17,304 nucleotides of DNA from NCBI GenBank assembly GCA_035646975.1, contig DASROJ010000255.1, positions 1 to 17,304 of the forward strand. Direction: 5' to 3'. This DNA is from DASROJ01 sp035646975. Lineage in GTDB: Bacteria > Acidobacteriota > Polarisedimenticolia > JACPZX01 > DASXTC01. The position numbers were made by a program, and so were the translations under genes. Under the pieces are notes generated by a model. That model searched no databases. It saw nothing but the letters and a program-made list of their open reading frames with translations, and was not told where the DNA came from. Below, piece by piece: positions 7,449 to 15,420 of the stretch (position 1 is the first letter of the stretch; each line of letters begins with the position of its first letter).

Positions 7449-8614
7449 CCTACGCTCCGGCCTGGCAGGGCCTGGCGCCTGCCGAGTTGCTCCGGCCCAC
7501 GCACGCGAGCCCGCTGCCTTTCCCGCTGGGAGCGGATCGCTCCACATATTTCTATCGTGCGAGGAATGCGATTTACCATCTCGCGCGCTCGCTGCGGGTG
7601 GAGCGGCGCGACCCGATCCTCGTGCCCGACTATCACCATGGCAACGAAGTGGCGGCCTTGAGGGCCGCGGGCATGGATGTGAAGTTCTATCCGATTCGGC
7701 GCGACTTCAGTCCCGATCTCGACGCTCTGGAACGGCTGTGCAGGTCGGGAGCCAGCGCGCTCTTCGTCATCCACTATCTCGGCTGGCCCCAGCCTCTCGA
7801 TGCGATGGAGGCGATGTGCCGGCGGCATGACCTTCCGATGATCGAGGACTGCGCCCTGTCGCTGTTGAGCGAGGATCGCGGAGCACCGCTCGGAAGCCGC
7901 GGTGATTACGCGATCTACTGCCTCTACAAGACTCTGCCGGTGCCGAATGGCGGCTTGCTGATGCAGAACAGCCGTGTGCGGCCATGGCTCGACAGACCGA
8001 GTCAGCGTCCCTGCAGCCGCGCCGCGGTAGCCGGCCGTGGCGCCGAGCTGATGCTGGAATGGCTCCGCGGCTATGCCGATCCGGTCGGCATGGTCTTCAC
8101 CGGCGCCAAGCGGGCGGCGGGCCGCGCCTTGTCCGCCTTCGGCGTTCGGCGCGAGCCGGTCGGCGACACCGGGTTCTCCGTCGAGGACTCGGATCTGGCC
8201 ATGTCCTCGTTGTGCCACCGGCTGATCCGGAGACTCGACTACGAATCGATTCGCGCGAAACGTCGCGCCAATTTCGAACGGCTGCGCGGCGCCCTCGAGG
8301 GTCGTGTCGTGCTGCCGCGCTCCGACCTTCCGGAAGGCATGTGCCCGCTCTTCTTCCCGTTGCTCGTCTCCGACAAGCAGGCCGCCTCCCGGCAGCTGCT
8401 CCACAGGGGCATCGGCAACGTGGAGTTCTGGAACCAGGGCGACGCGGAGGCCAAGGCGCGAATGACACCCGACGTTCGCTGGCTGCGAAGCCATGTGCTG
8501 GAGATCCCGATTCACCAGGGTATCGGCGCCTCGCACCTGGACTACATGGCTCGACAGGTGCTCGCACTGGGTAGCCTGGTCGACCCCGGAACCATCCGGA
8601 GGAGTCTGCGGTGA
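7445..8614 (+). CDS. DegT/DnrJ/EryC1/StrS-family PLP enzyme, divergent
   Basis: 389 aa. DegT-family fold type I enzymes usually transfer an amino group to a keto-sugar nucleotide; this belongs to a divergent branch. Visible parts are YRARNAIYHLARSL (37-50), ILVPDYHHGNEVAALRAAG (58-76), FVIHYLGWPQPL (107-118), IEDCALSLLS (133-142, Asp135 probably contacting the PLP ring nitrogen), LGSRGDYAIY (149-158) and the PLP-lysine loop LYKTLPVPNGG (160-170, Lys162). In typical sugar aminotransferases the ED segment reads EDxAQ and the loop is closer to HxxKN; here the Gln position is Leu138 and the lysine is followed by TLPVPNGG. The C-terminal domain ends with VLEIPIHQGIGASHLDYMA (351-369). GAGGAG (7433-7438) lies 6 bases before ATG 7445, and both ends overlap neighbouring genes by 4 bases. 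No sugar-nucleotide dehydratase partner is in the window, so the substrate is open. Confidence 0.8.
   Translation: MTYAPAWQGLAPAELLRPTHASPLPFPLGADRSTYFYRARNAIYHLARSLRVERRDPILVPDYHHGNEVAALRAAGMDVKFYPIRRDFSPDLDALERLCRSGASALFVIHYLGWPQPLDAMEAMCRRHDLPMIEDCALSLLSEDRGAPLGSRGDYAIYCLYKTLPVPNGGLLMQNSRVRPWLDRPSQRPCSRAAVAGRGAELMLEWLRGYADPVGMVFTGAKRAAGRALSAFGVRREPVGDTGFSVEDSDLAMSSLCHRLIRRLDYESIRAKRRANFERLRGALEGRVVLPRSDLPEGMCPLFFPLLVSDKQAASRQLLHRGIGNVEFWNQGDAEAKARMTPDVRWLRSHVLEIPIHQGIGASHLDYMARQVLALGSLVDPGTIRRSLR
8598..8604 (+). promoter_or_regulatory. Ribosome binding site for a GTG start
   Basis: GGAGGAG, 6 bases before GTG 8611, inside the end of the DegT-type gene. It supports GTG as the start of the second GNAT-like gene. 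Confidence 0.7.
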
Positions 8615-9735
8615 TCGAATCCATCACCACCCTGGGCGCGTTCGAGCGGCTTGGCGACGATTGGCGATCGCTGCAGAGCCGCAGCGCGTCGGGCAGTCCC
8701 TTCCTGACATGGGACTGGCTCTTCACATGGTGGAAGCATCTGTCGGCCGCCCGTCGGCTCATGATCCTGGCGGTACGGAAGCAGGGTCGGCTCACGGCGA
8801 TCGCTCCTCTTGCGATCCGGCCGCCCTGTGTCCCGCGTCTGATTCCGTTTCGCGCCCTCGAGCTGCTGGGAACAGGCACCGTGGGTTCGGACTATCTCGA
8901 TCTGATCGTCGAGCAGGGCGCCGAGGAGGAGGCGATCCCGGAGATCGCCGCCCATCTCGGAACGCTCCGAATGCCGCTGGAGCTGCCCCACGTGCTGCTG
9001 GACAATTCGTCGGCTCGATTGCTGGCCGACAGGCTGGCGCCGCAGGGCTGGCGCGTCAAGTTCGCCACCACGAACGTCTGCCCGTACATCGCGCTGGGCG
9101 GCCTCGACTGGCCGGCCTATGTCGCCTCACTCGGCAGCGCTCACCGGACGAACCTCCAGCGCAGGATTCACGGTCTCGAACGAATCGGTCCGGTACGCCT
9201 CGATGCGGTGCAAACGGAGGCAGAGCGTCGCGAGGCTCTCGATCGGTTGATCGCCCTGCACATCGCGCGCTGGCGGCCGCTTGGAGGCTCCGATGCCTTT
9301 CACGTCCCTGAGATGCTCCATTTCCACCACGAGCTCAGCGGACTGGCGCTGCGCGACGGATGGCTGCGACTGATGGTTCTTCGAGTCGGACAGACGCCCG
9401 TGGCCTGGTTCTACGGTTTCCGCCGCGGGACCACGTTCTATTTCTACCAGTCCGCCTTCGACCCGGCCTGGAGCGACCGGAGCGTCGGGCTGGTGGCCAT
9501 GGGGCTGGCGATCCGCAGCGCCATCGAGGAAGGCGCCGCCGATTTCGACATGCTTCATGGTGGCGAACGGTACAAGCACCACTGGGCGAGGGCGCAACGG
9601 TCGGTCGGACGAATGGATCTTCATCCACCGTTTCTCCGTGGCAGGGTCACCAGCGGTGTGGCCGAGCTGGGTCGCATGGCGCGCGCGATGGGTCGTGGTT
9701 TTCTGCGGGCGCCGGGTGGAGAGCCTCATGCGTAG
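8611..9735 (+). CDS. FemAB/CelD-like GNAT-fold protein (second copy)
   Basis: 374 aa, same broad family as the product of 6297-7448 but clearly diverged. The N-terminal half has DDWRSLQSRSASGSPFLTWD (16-35), WLFTWWKHL (36-44) and LTAIAPLAIR (61-70). A GTGTVGSDYLDLIVEQG segment follows at 87-103. The C-terminal half has SAHRTNLQRRIHGLERIG (176-193), ALHIARWRPLGGSDAF (215-230), LRLMVLRVGQTPVAWFYGF (252-270), FYFYQSAFDPAWSDRSVGLV (276-295) and FDMLHGGERYKHHW (312-325). These correspond piece by piece to the first copy: basic helix, W-G segment, LRLxxL strand, YDP/FDP loop and FL/ML-G-ExYK end. It is expected to transfer an acyl or aminoacyl group onto a sugar; the substrate is unknown. The GTG start overlaps the DegT-type stop (GTGA, 8611-8614). 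The TAG stop lies inside the deacetylase start region, an 8-base overlap. Confidence 0.83.
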   Translation: MIESITTLGAFERLGDDWRSLQSRSASGSPFLTWDWLFTWWKHLSAARRLMILAVRKQGRLTAIAPLAIRPPCVPRLIPFRALELLGTGTVGSDYLDLIVEQGAEEEAIPEIAAHLGTLRMPLELPHVLLDNSSARLLADRLAPQGWRVKFATTNVCPYIALGGLDWPAYVASLGSAHRTNLQRRIHGLERIGPVRLDAVQTEAERREALDRLIALHIARWRPLGGSDAFHVPEMLHFHHELSGLALRDGWLRLMVLRVGQTPVAWFYGFRRGTTFYFYQSAFDPAWSDRSVGLVAMGLAIRSAIEEGAADFDMLHGGERYKHHWARAQRSVGRMDLHPPFLRGRVTSGVAELGRMARAMGRGFLRAPGGEPHA

Positions 9736-10909
9736 ACGGATCAAGGCCGCCGCTTCGAGGGCGCTGGTCTGGACCGGCGGGGATCGAGTTCTCGGCGCCA
9801 TCACCGGGCGTCAAGGCGCGCCCCTGATCGTGGGCTATCACCGCGTCGTGAACAACTTCACCGAGATGAAGTCCACGTCGATCCCGGCGATGCTGACCAC
9901 CAGCCGGACATTCGAGCAGCAGATCGACTGGATCGCGCGGCGCTTCCGGATCACGACCCTCGATGATATCGGCGCCCACCTCGAGGCGGGCAGACCGGAG
10001 GTCGAGCGTTTGGCGGCCATCACGTTCGACGATGGCTATGCCGATCTGTACCACAACGCCTTTCCGATCCTTCGGCGAAAGGGACTTCCCGCCGCCGTGT
10101 TCGTCGTGACGGACCTGATCGGCCGCCGGAAGATGCAGACGTTCGATCGTCTCTACCTGCTGCTGACAAAGGCCCTCGACCGCCCGGGCGGCATCGACTG
10201 GCTGTGCGACATGGCGGGGCCGCACGCGATCCCCGTGCCGGCGCGGATGAAGCTGACCCAGCTTGGCGGAGATCCGGTGCAGACGACCCACCTGCTCCTC
10301 AAGGAGCTGCCGCACGACGCGCTCGACGTGGTGGTGGAGGCTCTCGAATCCAGATTCCCGCTGGAGGCCGGCTGTCTCGACTCGCACCGCGCCCTGGACT
10401 GGGACATGCTGGAGGAAATGTGGGCCGCCGGCATCACGATTGGCTCGCATACACGGACACATCCGCTGCTGACCCTCGAGGATCCCGCAAGAGTGCGCGA
10501 CGAGGTGGAAGCCTCGCGGCGGATTCTCCGGCAGCGGCTGGGCCGCGAGATAAACCACTTCGCCTACCCCGACGGCAGGTACAACAGGCAGGTCGTGGCC
10601 GCCGTGAAGAAGGCGGGGTACCGCTACGGCTACGGTGTCTGCAAACACCGCGACGCATCCGAACCGCTGCTCACGATTCCACGCAGGACTTTCTGGGAGA
10701 ACTCCTGCCTGGACGCCCGGGGAAATTTTTCCTCTTCGGTGATGAGCTGCAGCGCCAACGGTATTTTCGATCTGTTCACACGATGCACGAGGGATCACCA
10801 GGCGGCCGGAGCCACGCGCCGGACCGCCCTGACGGGCAAGTCGGGCGCGCAGGACATGCCGGGCACGATCGAGATTGCCGGCCGCTCGCAGCAGCGGGAG
10901 ACCAACTGA
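9728..10909 (+). CDS. Polysaccharide deacetylase (NodB/CE4 family)
   Basis: 393 aa. CE4 enzymes remove N- or O-acetyl groups from glycans using a metal-bound His-His-Asp site. Motif 1 is TFDDGYADLY (99-108), with Asp101 as likely base and Asp102 as metal ligand. Motif 2 is SHTRTH (240-245), with His241 and His245 as ligands. Motif 3 is FAYPDGRYN (278-286), in the F-A-Y-P form common in this branch. About 100 residues (128-225) separate motifs 1 and 2, longer than in minimal NodB domains. There is no clear signal peptide; the N-terminus is basic (MRRRIKAAASRA), so a cytoplasmic or membrane-face role on lipid-linked intermediates is possible. The tail beyond 330 is polar and unlike the catalytic domain. 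ATG 9728 has GGAG at 9718-9721 and overlaps the preceding gene by 8 bases. Confidence 0.9.
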   Translation: MRRRIKAAASRALVWTGGDRVLGAITGRQGAPLIVGYHRVVNNFTEMKSTSIPAMLTTSRTFEQQIDWIARRFRITTLDDIGAHLEAGRPEVERLAAITFDDGYADLYHNAFPILRRKGLPAAVFVVTDLIGRRKMQTFDRLYLLLTKALDRPGGIDWLCDMAGPHAIPVPARMKLTQLGGDPVQTTHLLLKELPHDALDVVVEALESRFPLEAGCLDSHRALDWDMLEEMWAAGITIGSHTRTHPLLTLEDPARVRDEVEASRRILRQRLGREINHFAYPDGRYNRQVVAAVKKAGYRYGYGVCKHRDASEPLLTIPRRTFWENSCLDARGNFSSSVMSCSANGIFDLFTRCTRDHQAAGATRRTALTGKSGAQDMPGTIEIAGRSQQRETN

Positions 10910-10910
10910 C

Positions 10911-12416
10911 ATGAGCTCCACCTTCAGACCGGCATTCGCGCTGATGTCGGGACGGATCGTCGGCGGTCTGGCCGCTTCGGTCATTCCGCTGGTCCTCGTG
11001 CGCCTGCTGGATCCGGCCGAGTTCGGCACGTACAAGCAGGTCTTCCTGATCTACGCGACGCTTTTCGGCATCGCGCAGATCGGGATGGCAGAGAGTCTTT
11101 ACTACTTCCTGCCACACGAGGCCCGACACGCCGGCCGGTTCGTCGCCAACTCCCTCCTGGTGCTGCTGGGGGCGGGGCTGCTCTGCCTGGGGCTGCTGGT
11201 CATCGCGGCCCCGGCGGTCTCCCGTGCCATGAACAACCCCGCGCTGGCCGGCTCGCTCGGCATGCTCGGTGTCTACCTGGCGCTCATGCTCGTTTCCAAC
11301 GTGCTCGAGATCGCCATGGCGGCCCGCGGCCGCTTTCTGCTTGCCGCATCGTCCTTTGCCGCCTTCGAGCTGCTGCGGTCCGCTCTTTTCATCGTTCCGG
11401 TGCTCCTGTTCGGGTCGGTCAGGGCGCTGCTGGCCGGCGCCGCGCTGTTCGCGGTGGTCAGGTTGAGCGCCGCGGTGGCCTGGCTCTGGAGGGAATACCG
11501 CTCGGAGCTGCGCTTCGACCTTCCGCTGCTGCGCGTGCAGGTCGCCTACGCGATTCCCTTCGCCGCCGCGGTGCTGGTGCACATTCTGCAGGAAAACTTC
11601 CATCAGTACGCCGTATCGGCCAGGTTCGATGCGGCGGTCTTCGCCGTGTACGCGGTCGGGTGCCTGCAGATTCCGCTGGTCGACATCCTGTCCACCTCGG
11701 TCTCGAGCGTGATGATGGTGCGGATGGCGGAGGACAAGGCCGGCGGCCGCACCGATCTCATCCTTCCGAACTGGCACGACACCACGCGCAAGCTGGCGCT
11801 GGTTTTCTTTCCGCTGGTCGGACTGGTGCTGGTGAATGCCCGGGCGATCATCCAGGTCCTGTTCACCGAGAAATTCCTGGCCAGCGCGCCGATCCTGATG
11901 CTCTGGTCGCTCGCCTTCCTCGCGGCGATCCTGCAGATCGATGGCGTGCTGCGGGTCTACGCGGACACGCGATTCCTCCTGCTGATGAATCTCTGCCGTC
12001 TCGGACTGGTGCTGCTTCTCATTCATCCCTTTCTGAACCTGTTCGGCCTGCGGGGCGCCTTGATGGTGATGCTGCTCACCCTTTTCACGGGCAAGGCCAT
12101 GGCGCTGCTGAGGATCGGGCATCTGATGAAGGCCGGCGTGCGCGAAATCCTTCCCTGGTTCGACCTGGGCCGCATCTTCGCGGCGAGCGCCGCCGCGCTG
12201 CTGCCCGCGCTGCTGATTCGAACGACGCTCCCCCTGTCGCCCTGGATGAGCCTCATGGCGACCGGTTCCGTCTACGCCCTCTCCTGCGCGACGCTGCTTC
12301 TGCTCTTCAGGGCCGCCACGATCCCCCACCTGGTCATCGACTCGGCCTGGATGGGGCGGCGTGTCGCCTGGCTCCCGGCGATCGTGAGACGGCTTTCACC
12401 CACGAGCGGAGACTAG
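10911..12416 (+). CDS. Polysaccharide flippase (Wzx-like, MOP superfamily)
   Basis: 501 aa. It would flip the undecaprenyl-linked repeat unit to the periplasmic face of the inner membrane. The N-terminus is typical of the family: ALMSGRIVGGLAASVIPLVL (10-29), then RLLDPAEFGTYKQVF (31-45), the conserved loop after the first membrane helix. About 12-14 hydrophobic segments follow (for example 45-60, 78-100, 115-135, 148-168, 172-192, 210-226, 243-262, 294-312, 325-342, 355-372, 382-400, 420-436 and 446-466). NWHDTTRKLALVFFPL (287-302) marks the start of the second half and is the usual family pattern. The start is ATG 10911, one base after the deacetylase stop, with GGGAG at 10896-10900. Substrate specificity cannot be read from sequence. 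Confidence 0.92.
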   Translation: MSSTFRPAFALMSGRIVGGLAASVIPLVLVRLLDPAEFGTYKQVFLIYATLFGIAQIGMAESLYYFLPHEARHAGRFVANSLLVLLGAGLLCLGLLVIAAPAVSRAMNNPALAGSLGMLGVYLALMLVSNVLEIAMAARGRFLLAASSFAAFELLRSALFIVPVLLFGSVRALLAGAALFAVVRLSAAVAWLWREYRSELRFDLPLLRVQVAYAIPFAAAVLVHILQENFHQYAVSARFDAAVFAVYAVGCLQIPLVDILSTSVSSVMMVRMAEDKAGGRTDLILPNWHDTTRKLALVFFPLVGLVLVNARAIIQVLFTEKFLASAPILMLWSLAFLAAILQIDGVLRVYADTRFLLLMNLCRLGLVLLLIHPFLNLFGLRGALMVMLLTLFTGKAMALLRIGHLMKAGVREILPWFDLGRIFAASAAALLPALLIRTTLPLSPWMSLMATGSVYALSCATLLLLFRAATIPHLVIDSAWMGRRVAWLPAIVRRLSPTSGD

Positions 12417-12421
12417 CAGAC

Positions 12422-14350
12422 ATGTGCGGAATCGCGGGGACGGTCAGCTTCGAGGGGAAACCCGGGTCGCTCGAGGGACTGGAGCGGATGTGCGATGCCA
12501 TGACGCATCGTGGTCCGGACGACTACGGCTTCTATGCCGATGATCACGCCGTGCTCGGGATGCGGCGACTCAGCATCATCGATCGGGCCACCGGACAGCA
12601 GCCGATCCACAACGAGGACGGCACCGTCTGGACGGTGTTCAACGGAGAGATTTACAACTACAGGGAGCTCACCAAGGAGCTGAAACGCTCGGGCCACAGG
12701 TTCTACACCGACTCCGACACCGAAGTGATCGTGCACCTGTACGAAGAGTACGGACCCAACGGCGTGCAGAAACTCCGGGGCATGTTCGCCTTCGCCGTGT
12801 GGGATCTGAAGAGACGTCAGCTGATGCTGGCGCGCGATCGATTCGGCATCAAGCCGCTCTATTACGGCGAAGTGGACGGCCGGATCGCCTTCGCGTCGGA
12901 GGTCAAGGCCCTGCTGCAGCTTCCCGGATCCGGGCGCCGTCTGAACTGGTCTTCGGTCGGGCACCTCTTCTCCTGGATGTGCACGCCGTCGACGGAAAGC
13001 ATCGTCGAGGGAATCCACAAGCTGGCGCCGGCGCACATGCTGATCGTCGGACCGGATCAGCCCCCCAGGATGCAGAGGTACTGGGACCTGGACTTCACGC
13101 CGGAGTCGGGCCGCTCCGAGGAGTATTTCGCCCAGAAGCTGGCCGCGATGCTGCAGGAGTCGGTGGAGATGCACATGATCAGCGAGGTGCCGCTCGGCGC
13201 CTTCCTGAGCGGCGGGATCGACTCGGGCGCGGTGGTGGCGATGATGACGCGCCTGTCGTCCTCTCCGGTGAAGACCTTCTCGATCGGTTTTCCCGAGCAG
13301 GAATTCAGCGAGCTGGCGCACGCGCGGATCCTGGCGAAGAAGTTCGGAACGGACCATCACGAGCTGGTCGTCCAGCCCGACGTGGTCCAGATCCTCGATG
13401 ATCTGACCTGGCACCTCGACGAGCCGTTCGGGGATTCCTCCGCGATCCCGACCTACCTCGTCTCGCGGCTTGCCGCCCAGCATGTCACGGTCGTGCTGAC
13501 CGGCGACGGGGGCGACGAGCTGTTCGCGGGATACGACAAATACCTCGTGGAACGCTCCGAGCGGCGGTTCGACCGTCTGCCTCGAGCTCTGCGGAACGGC
13601 TTCGGGATGGCCTCGCGGCTCATGCCCGCGGGCATGAGGGGCAAGAACCTCCTCCGGCACATGTCGCTGGACGGCTCGCCGCGCTATCTCGACGCGCTGA
13701 CCCTCTTCAGGCTCGAGGAACAGCGGCGTCTGCTCACCCCGGAGGCCAGCCGGCTGATGTCGCTCGCCGATTCCGGGTCGGCCGACGAGGTGGATTCGCT
13801 GCTCGGCAGCCCGGGCCGCGACTGGCTCTCGAATCTTCAGAACTTCGACATGAAACGATATCTCCCCCTGGACATCCTCACGAAGGTGGATCGCATGACC
13901 ATGGCCCACTCGCTCGAGGCGCGCGTGCCGCTGCTCGATCACAAGCTGGCCGAGTTCGCCGCGACCATACCGGCCGAAATGCGTATCAAAGGCGGCACCA
14001 CCAAGTACATCTTCAAGAAAGCCATGCGCGGCATCCTGCCGGCGGAGATCATCAATCGGCCCAAACAGGGCTTCGCGGTTCCCCTTGGCGAGTGGTTCCG
14101 TGGCCAGCTCAAGGGGTACGTCCGGGACCTGCTGTTGTCCGACGTGAGCCGCCGTCGCGGCGTCATCGATCCCACGTTCGTGAATCGGCTGCTGGACAGG
14201 CATGCCAACGGTCGCGAGCTCGATCTGCACCTCTGGACCCTGATTTCTTTCGAGCTGTGGTGTCGCGCCTTTCTCGACCCGGTGCCCGCGTCGAGCCAAA
14301 GACGGCAGCGCACCCGCGCCCTGATGGCGCCCATGGTGGCGGTTTCCTGA
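12422..14350 (+). CDS. asnB: Glutamine-hydrolysing asparagine synthase-type amidotransferase
   Basis: 642 aa, full length. Family members take ammonia from glutamine and form an amide on an ATP-activated carboxylate, classically aspartate; in EPS loci the acceptor may be a uronic acid or other carboxylated sugar. The class II glutaminase domain begins at Cys2 (MCGIAGTVSF, the nucleophile after Met removal), with HRGPDDYG 29-36, MRRLSIID 47-54, NGEIYNY 74-80 and ARDRFGIKPLYY 137-148. The synthetase domain has the ATP-pyrophosphatase loop LSGGIDS (262-268), FSIGF 286-290, HLDEPFGDSSAIPTY 331-345, TGDGGDELFAGY 360-371, KVDRMTMAHSLEARVPLLD 488-506 and KQGFAVPLGEWFR 548-560. All expected catalytic motifs are present. 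GGAG (12408-12411) precedes ATG 12422, 5 bases after the flippase stop. It could be simple asparagine synthase, but the operon position argues for polymer amidation. Confidence 0.93.
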   Translation: MCGIAGTVSFEGKPGSLEGLERMCDAMTHRGPDDYGFYADDHAVLGMRRLSIIDRATGQQPIHNEDGTVWTVFNGEIYNYRELTKELKRSGHRFYTDSDTEVIVHLYEEYGPNGVQKLRGMFAFAVWDLKRRQLMLARDRFGIKPLYYGEVDGRIAFASEVKALLQLPGSGRRLNWSSVGHLFSWMCTPSTESIVEGIHKLAPAHMLIVGPDQPPRMQRYWDLDFTPESGRSEEYFAQKLAAMLQESVEMHMISEVPLGAFLSGGIDSGAVVAMMTRLSSSPVKTFSIGFPEQEFSELAHARILAKKFGTDHHELVVQPDVVQILDDLTWHLDEPFGDSSAIPTYLVSRLAAQHVTVVLTGDGGDELFAGYDKYLVERSERRFDRLPRALRNGFGMASRLMPAGMRGKNLLRHMSLDGSPRYLDALTLFRLEEQRRLLTPEASRLMSLADSGSADEVDSLLGSPGRDWLSNLQNFDMKRYLPLDILTKVDRMTMAHSLEARVPLLDHKLAEFAATIPAEMRIKGGTTKYIFKKAMRGILPAEIINRPKQGFAVPLGEWFRGQLKGYVRDLLLSDVSRRRGVIDPTFVNRLLDRHANGRELDLHLWTLISFELWCRAFLDPVPASSQRRQRTRALMAPMVAVS

Positions 14351-14352
14351 CC

Positions 14353-15420
14353 ATGTCGCATCCGAGCATCGCCCTGGTGGCGGCAAGCATGCGAACGCTG
14401 GGCGGCCAGGGAGTCCAGGCCTCCATGCTGGTGAACGGGCTGCGTGACGAGGGCTATCCCGTGATGTTTCTTCCCATCGATCCCGGCTTTCCCACCGCGG
14501 CGCGCTGGATGCGGCGTCTGCCCGGCGTGAGGACCGTCCTGAACCAGGCGATCTACCTGCCGAGCCTGGTTGGACTCCGGCAGGCGCGCGTCGTGCACGT
14601 CTTCGCGGCCTCGCATTGGTCGTTTCTCCTCTCGCCCGGCCCGGCGATGCTGGCCGCCAAGGCCCTGGGCAAGCGGGTGATCCTGCACTATCACAGCGGC
14701 GAGGCCGACGAGCACCTCACCCGTTGCGGCCGCGCGACCCGCATGCTGCTGGGTCTGGCCGACGAGATCGTGGTTCCCTCCGGCTTTCTTCGGGATGTCT
14801 TCCAGCGTCATGGATATCGGGTGCTCGTGATTCCGAACATCGTCGATCTGTCGCGGTTCAGGTTCCGGGAGCGGCTGCCGCTGCGGCCGCGGCTTCTGTC
14901 CACGCGCAACCTGGAGCCGCATTACGGCGTCGACATGACGATCCGGGCGTTCTGTCTTATCAGGAACCGCTTTCCGATGGCGACCCTCACGATCGCCGGC
15001 ACCGGTTCGCAGGAAGTTGCGCTGCGGCGCCTCGCGGCCGGTCTCGGCGACGGGGGCATCCGCTTTGCGGGAAGGACCGAGCCCGACGAGATGACCCGTT
15101 TGTTCGACGACCACGACATCTTCGTCAACTCCTCCCTCATCGACAACCAGCCTGTTTCCATCCTCGAAGCGTTTGCCGCCGGCACGCCGGTGGTGAGCAC
15201 CGCCGCGGGCGGCATCCGGGTGATGGTGCGTGATGGGGACACCGGTCTTCTGCTGCCGGGACGTCATCCCGAGTTCATGGCCCAGGCGGTGACCTGGCTG
15301 CTCGAGGACCAGGCAAGAGCCCGGCGAATCGCCCGCCGCGCGCTCGAAGCGGCCGCCGAACATGCGTGGCCGCGGGTGCGCGATCGATGGGCGGCAGCCT
15401 ATGCGGGAGCCACTTCGTGA
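14353..15420 (+). CDS. Glycosyltransferase family 4, with Asp in place of the first EX7E glutamate
   Basis: 355 aa, GT-B fold. The N-terminal domain has SIALVAASMRTLGGQGVQA (5-23), ARVVHVFAASHWS (78-90) and VILHYHSGEADEHL (109-122). A linker carries VIPNIVDLSRFRF (159-171). The donor domain has LLSTRNLEPHYGVDMTIRAF (181-200), ATLTIAGTGSQEVALRRLA (210-228), IRFAGR (236-241) and IDNQPVSILEAFAAGTPVVS (263-282). The usual E-x7-E motif reads Asp264-x7-Glu272 here; the IDNxPVS form occurs in a GT4 branch and does not by itself imply inactivity. The start is ATG 14353, two bases after the asnB stop, with no good Shine-Dalgarno sequence, so termination-reinitiation is likely. The 3' end overlaps the next gene in GTGA (15417-15420). 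It probably adds a sugar to the repeat unit; substrates are unknown. Confidence 0.9.
   Translation: MSHPSIALVAASMRTLGGQGVQASMLVNGLRDEGYPVMFLPIDPGFPTAARWMRRLPGVRTVLNQAIYLPSLVGLRQARVVHVFAASHWSFLLSPGPAMLAAKALGKRVILHYHSGEADEHLTRCGRATRMLLGLADEIVVPSGFLRDVFQRHGYRVLVIPNIVDLSRFRFRERLPLRPRLLSTRNLEPHYGVDMTIRAFCLIRNRFPMATLTIAGTGSQEVALRRLAAGLGDGGIRFAGRTEPDEMTRLFDDHDIFVNSSLIDNQPVSILEAFAAGTPVVSTAAGGIRVMVRDGDTGLLLPGRHPEFMAQAVTWLLEDQARARRIARRALEAAAEHAWPRVRDRWAAAYAGATS
15405..15409 (+). promoter_or_regulatory. Ribosome binding site for a GTG start
   Basis: GGGAG, 7 bases before GTG 15417, inside the end of the glycosyltransferase gene. It supports the GTGA-overlap start of the heparinase-family gene over the later in-frame ATGs at 15441 and 15450. 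Confidence 0.65.

Noticed and set aside
10776..12329. Long open frame on the minus strand opposite the flippase (about 517 codons)
   Set aside because: Its highly charged composition is the complement of membrane-helix codons; no ribosome binding site or family motif is visible.
12413..14386. Long open frame on the minus strand opposite asnB (about 657 codons)
   Set aside because: It mirrors the GC-rich codon bias of a well-conserved asnB. The translated product has no recognisable domain and is rich in His, Gln, Arg and Glu, as expected for an antisense shadow.
13939..15363. Minus-strand open frame opposite the asnB end and the second GT4
   Set aside because: It spans the junction of two well-supported + strand genes and shows no domain.
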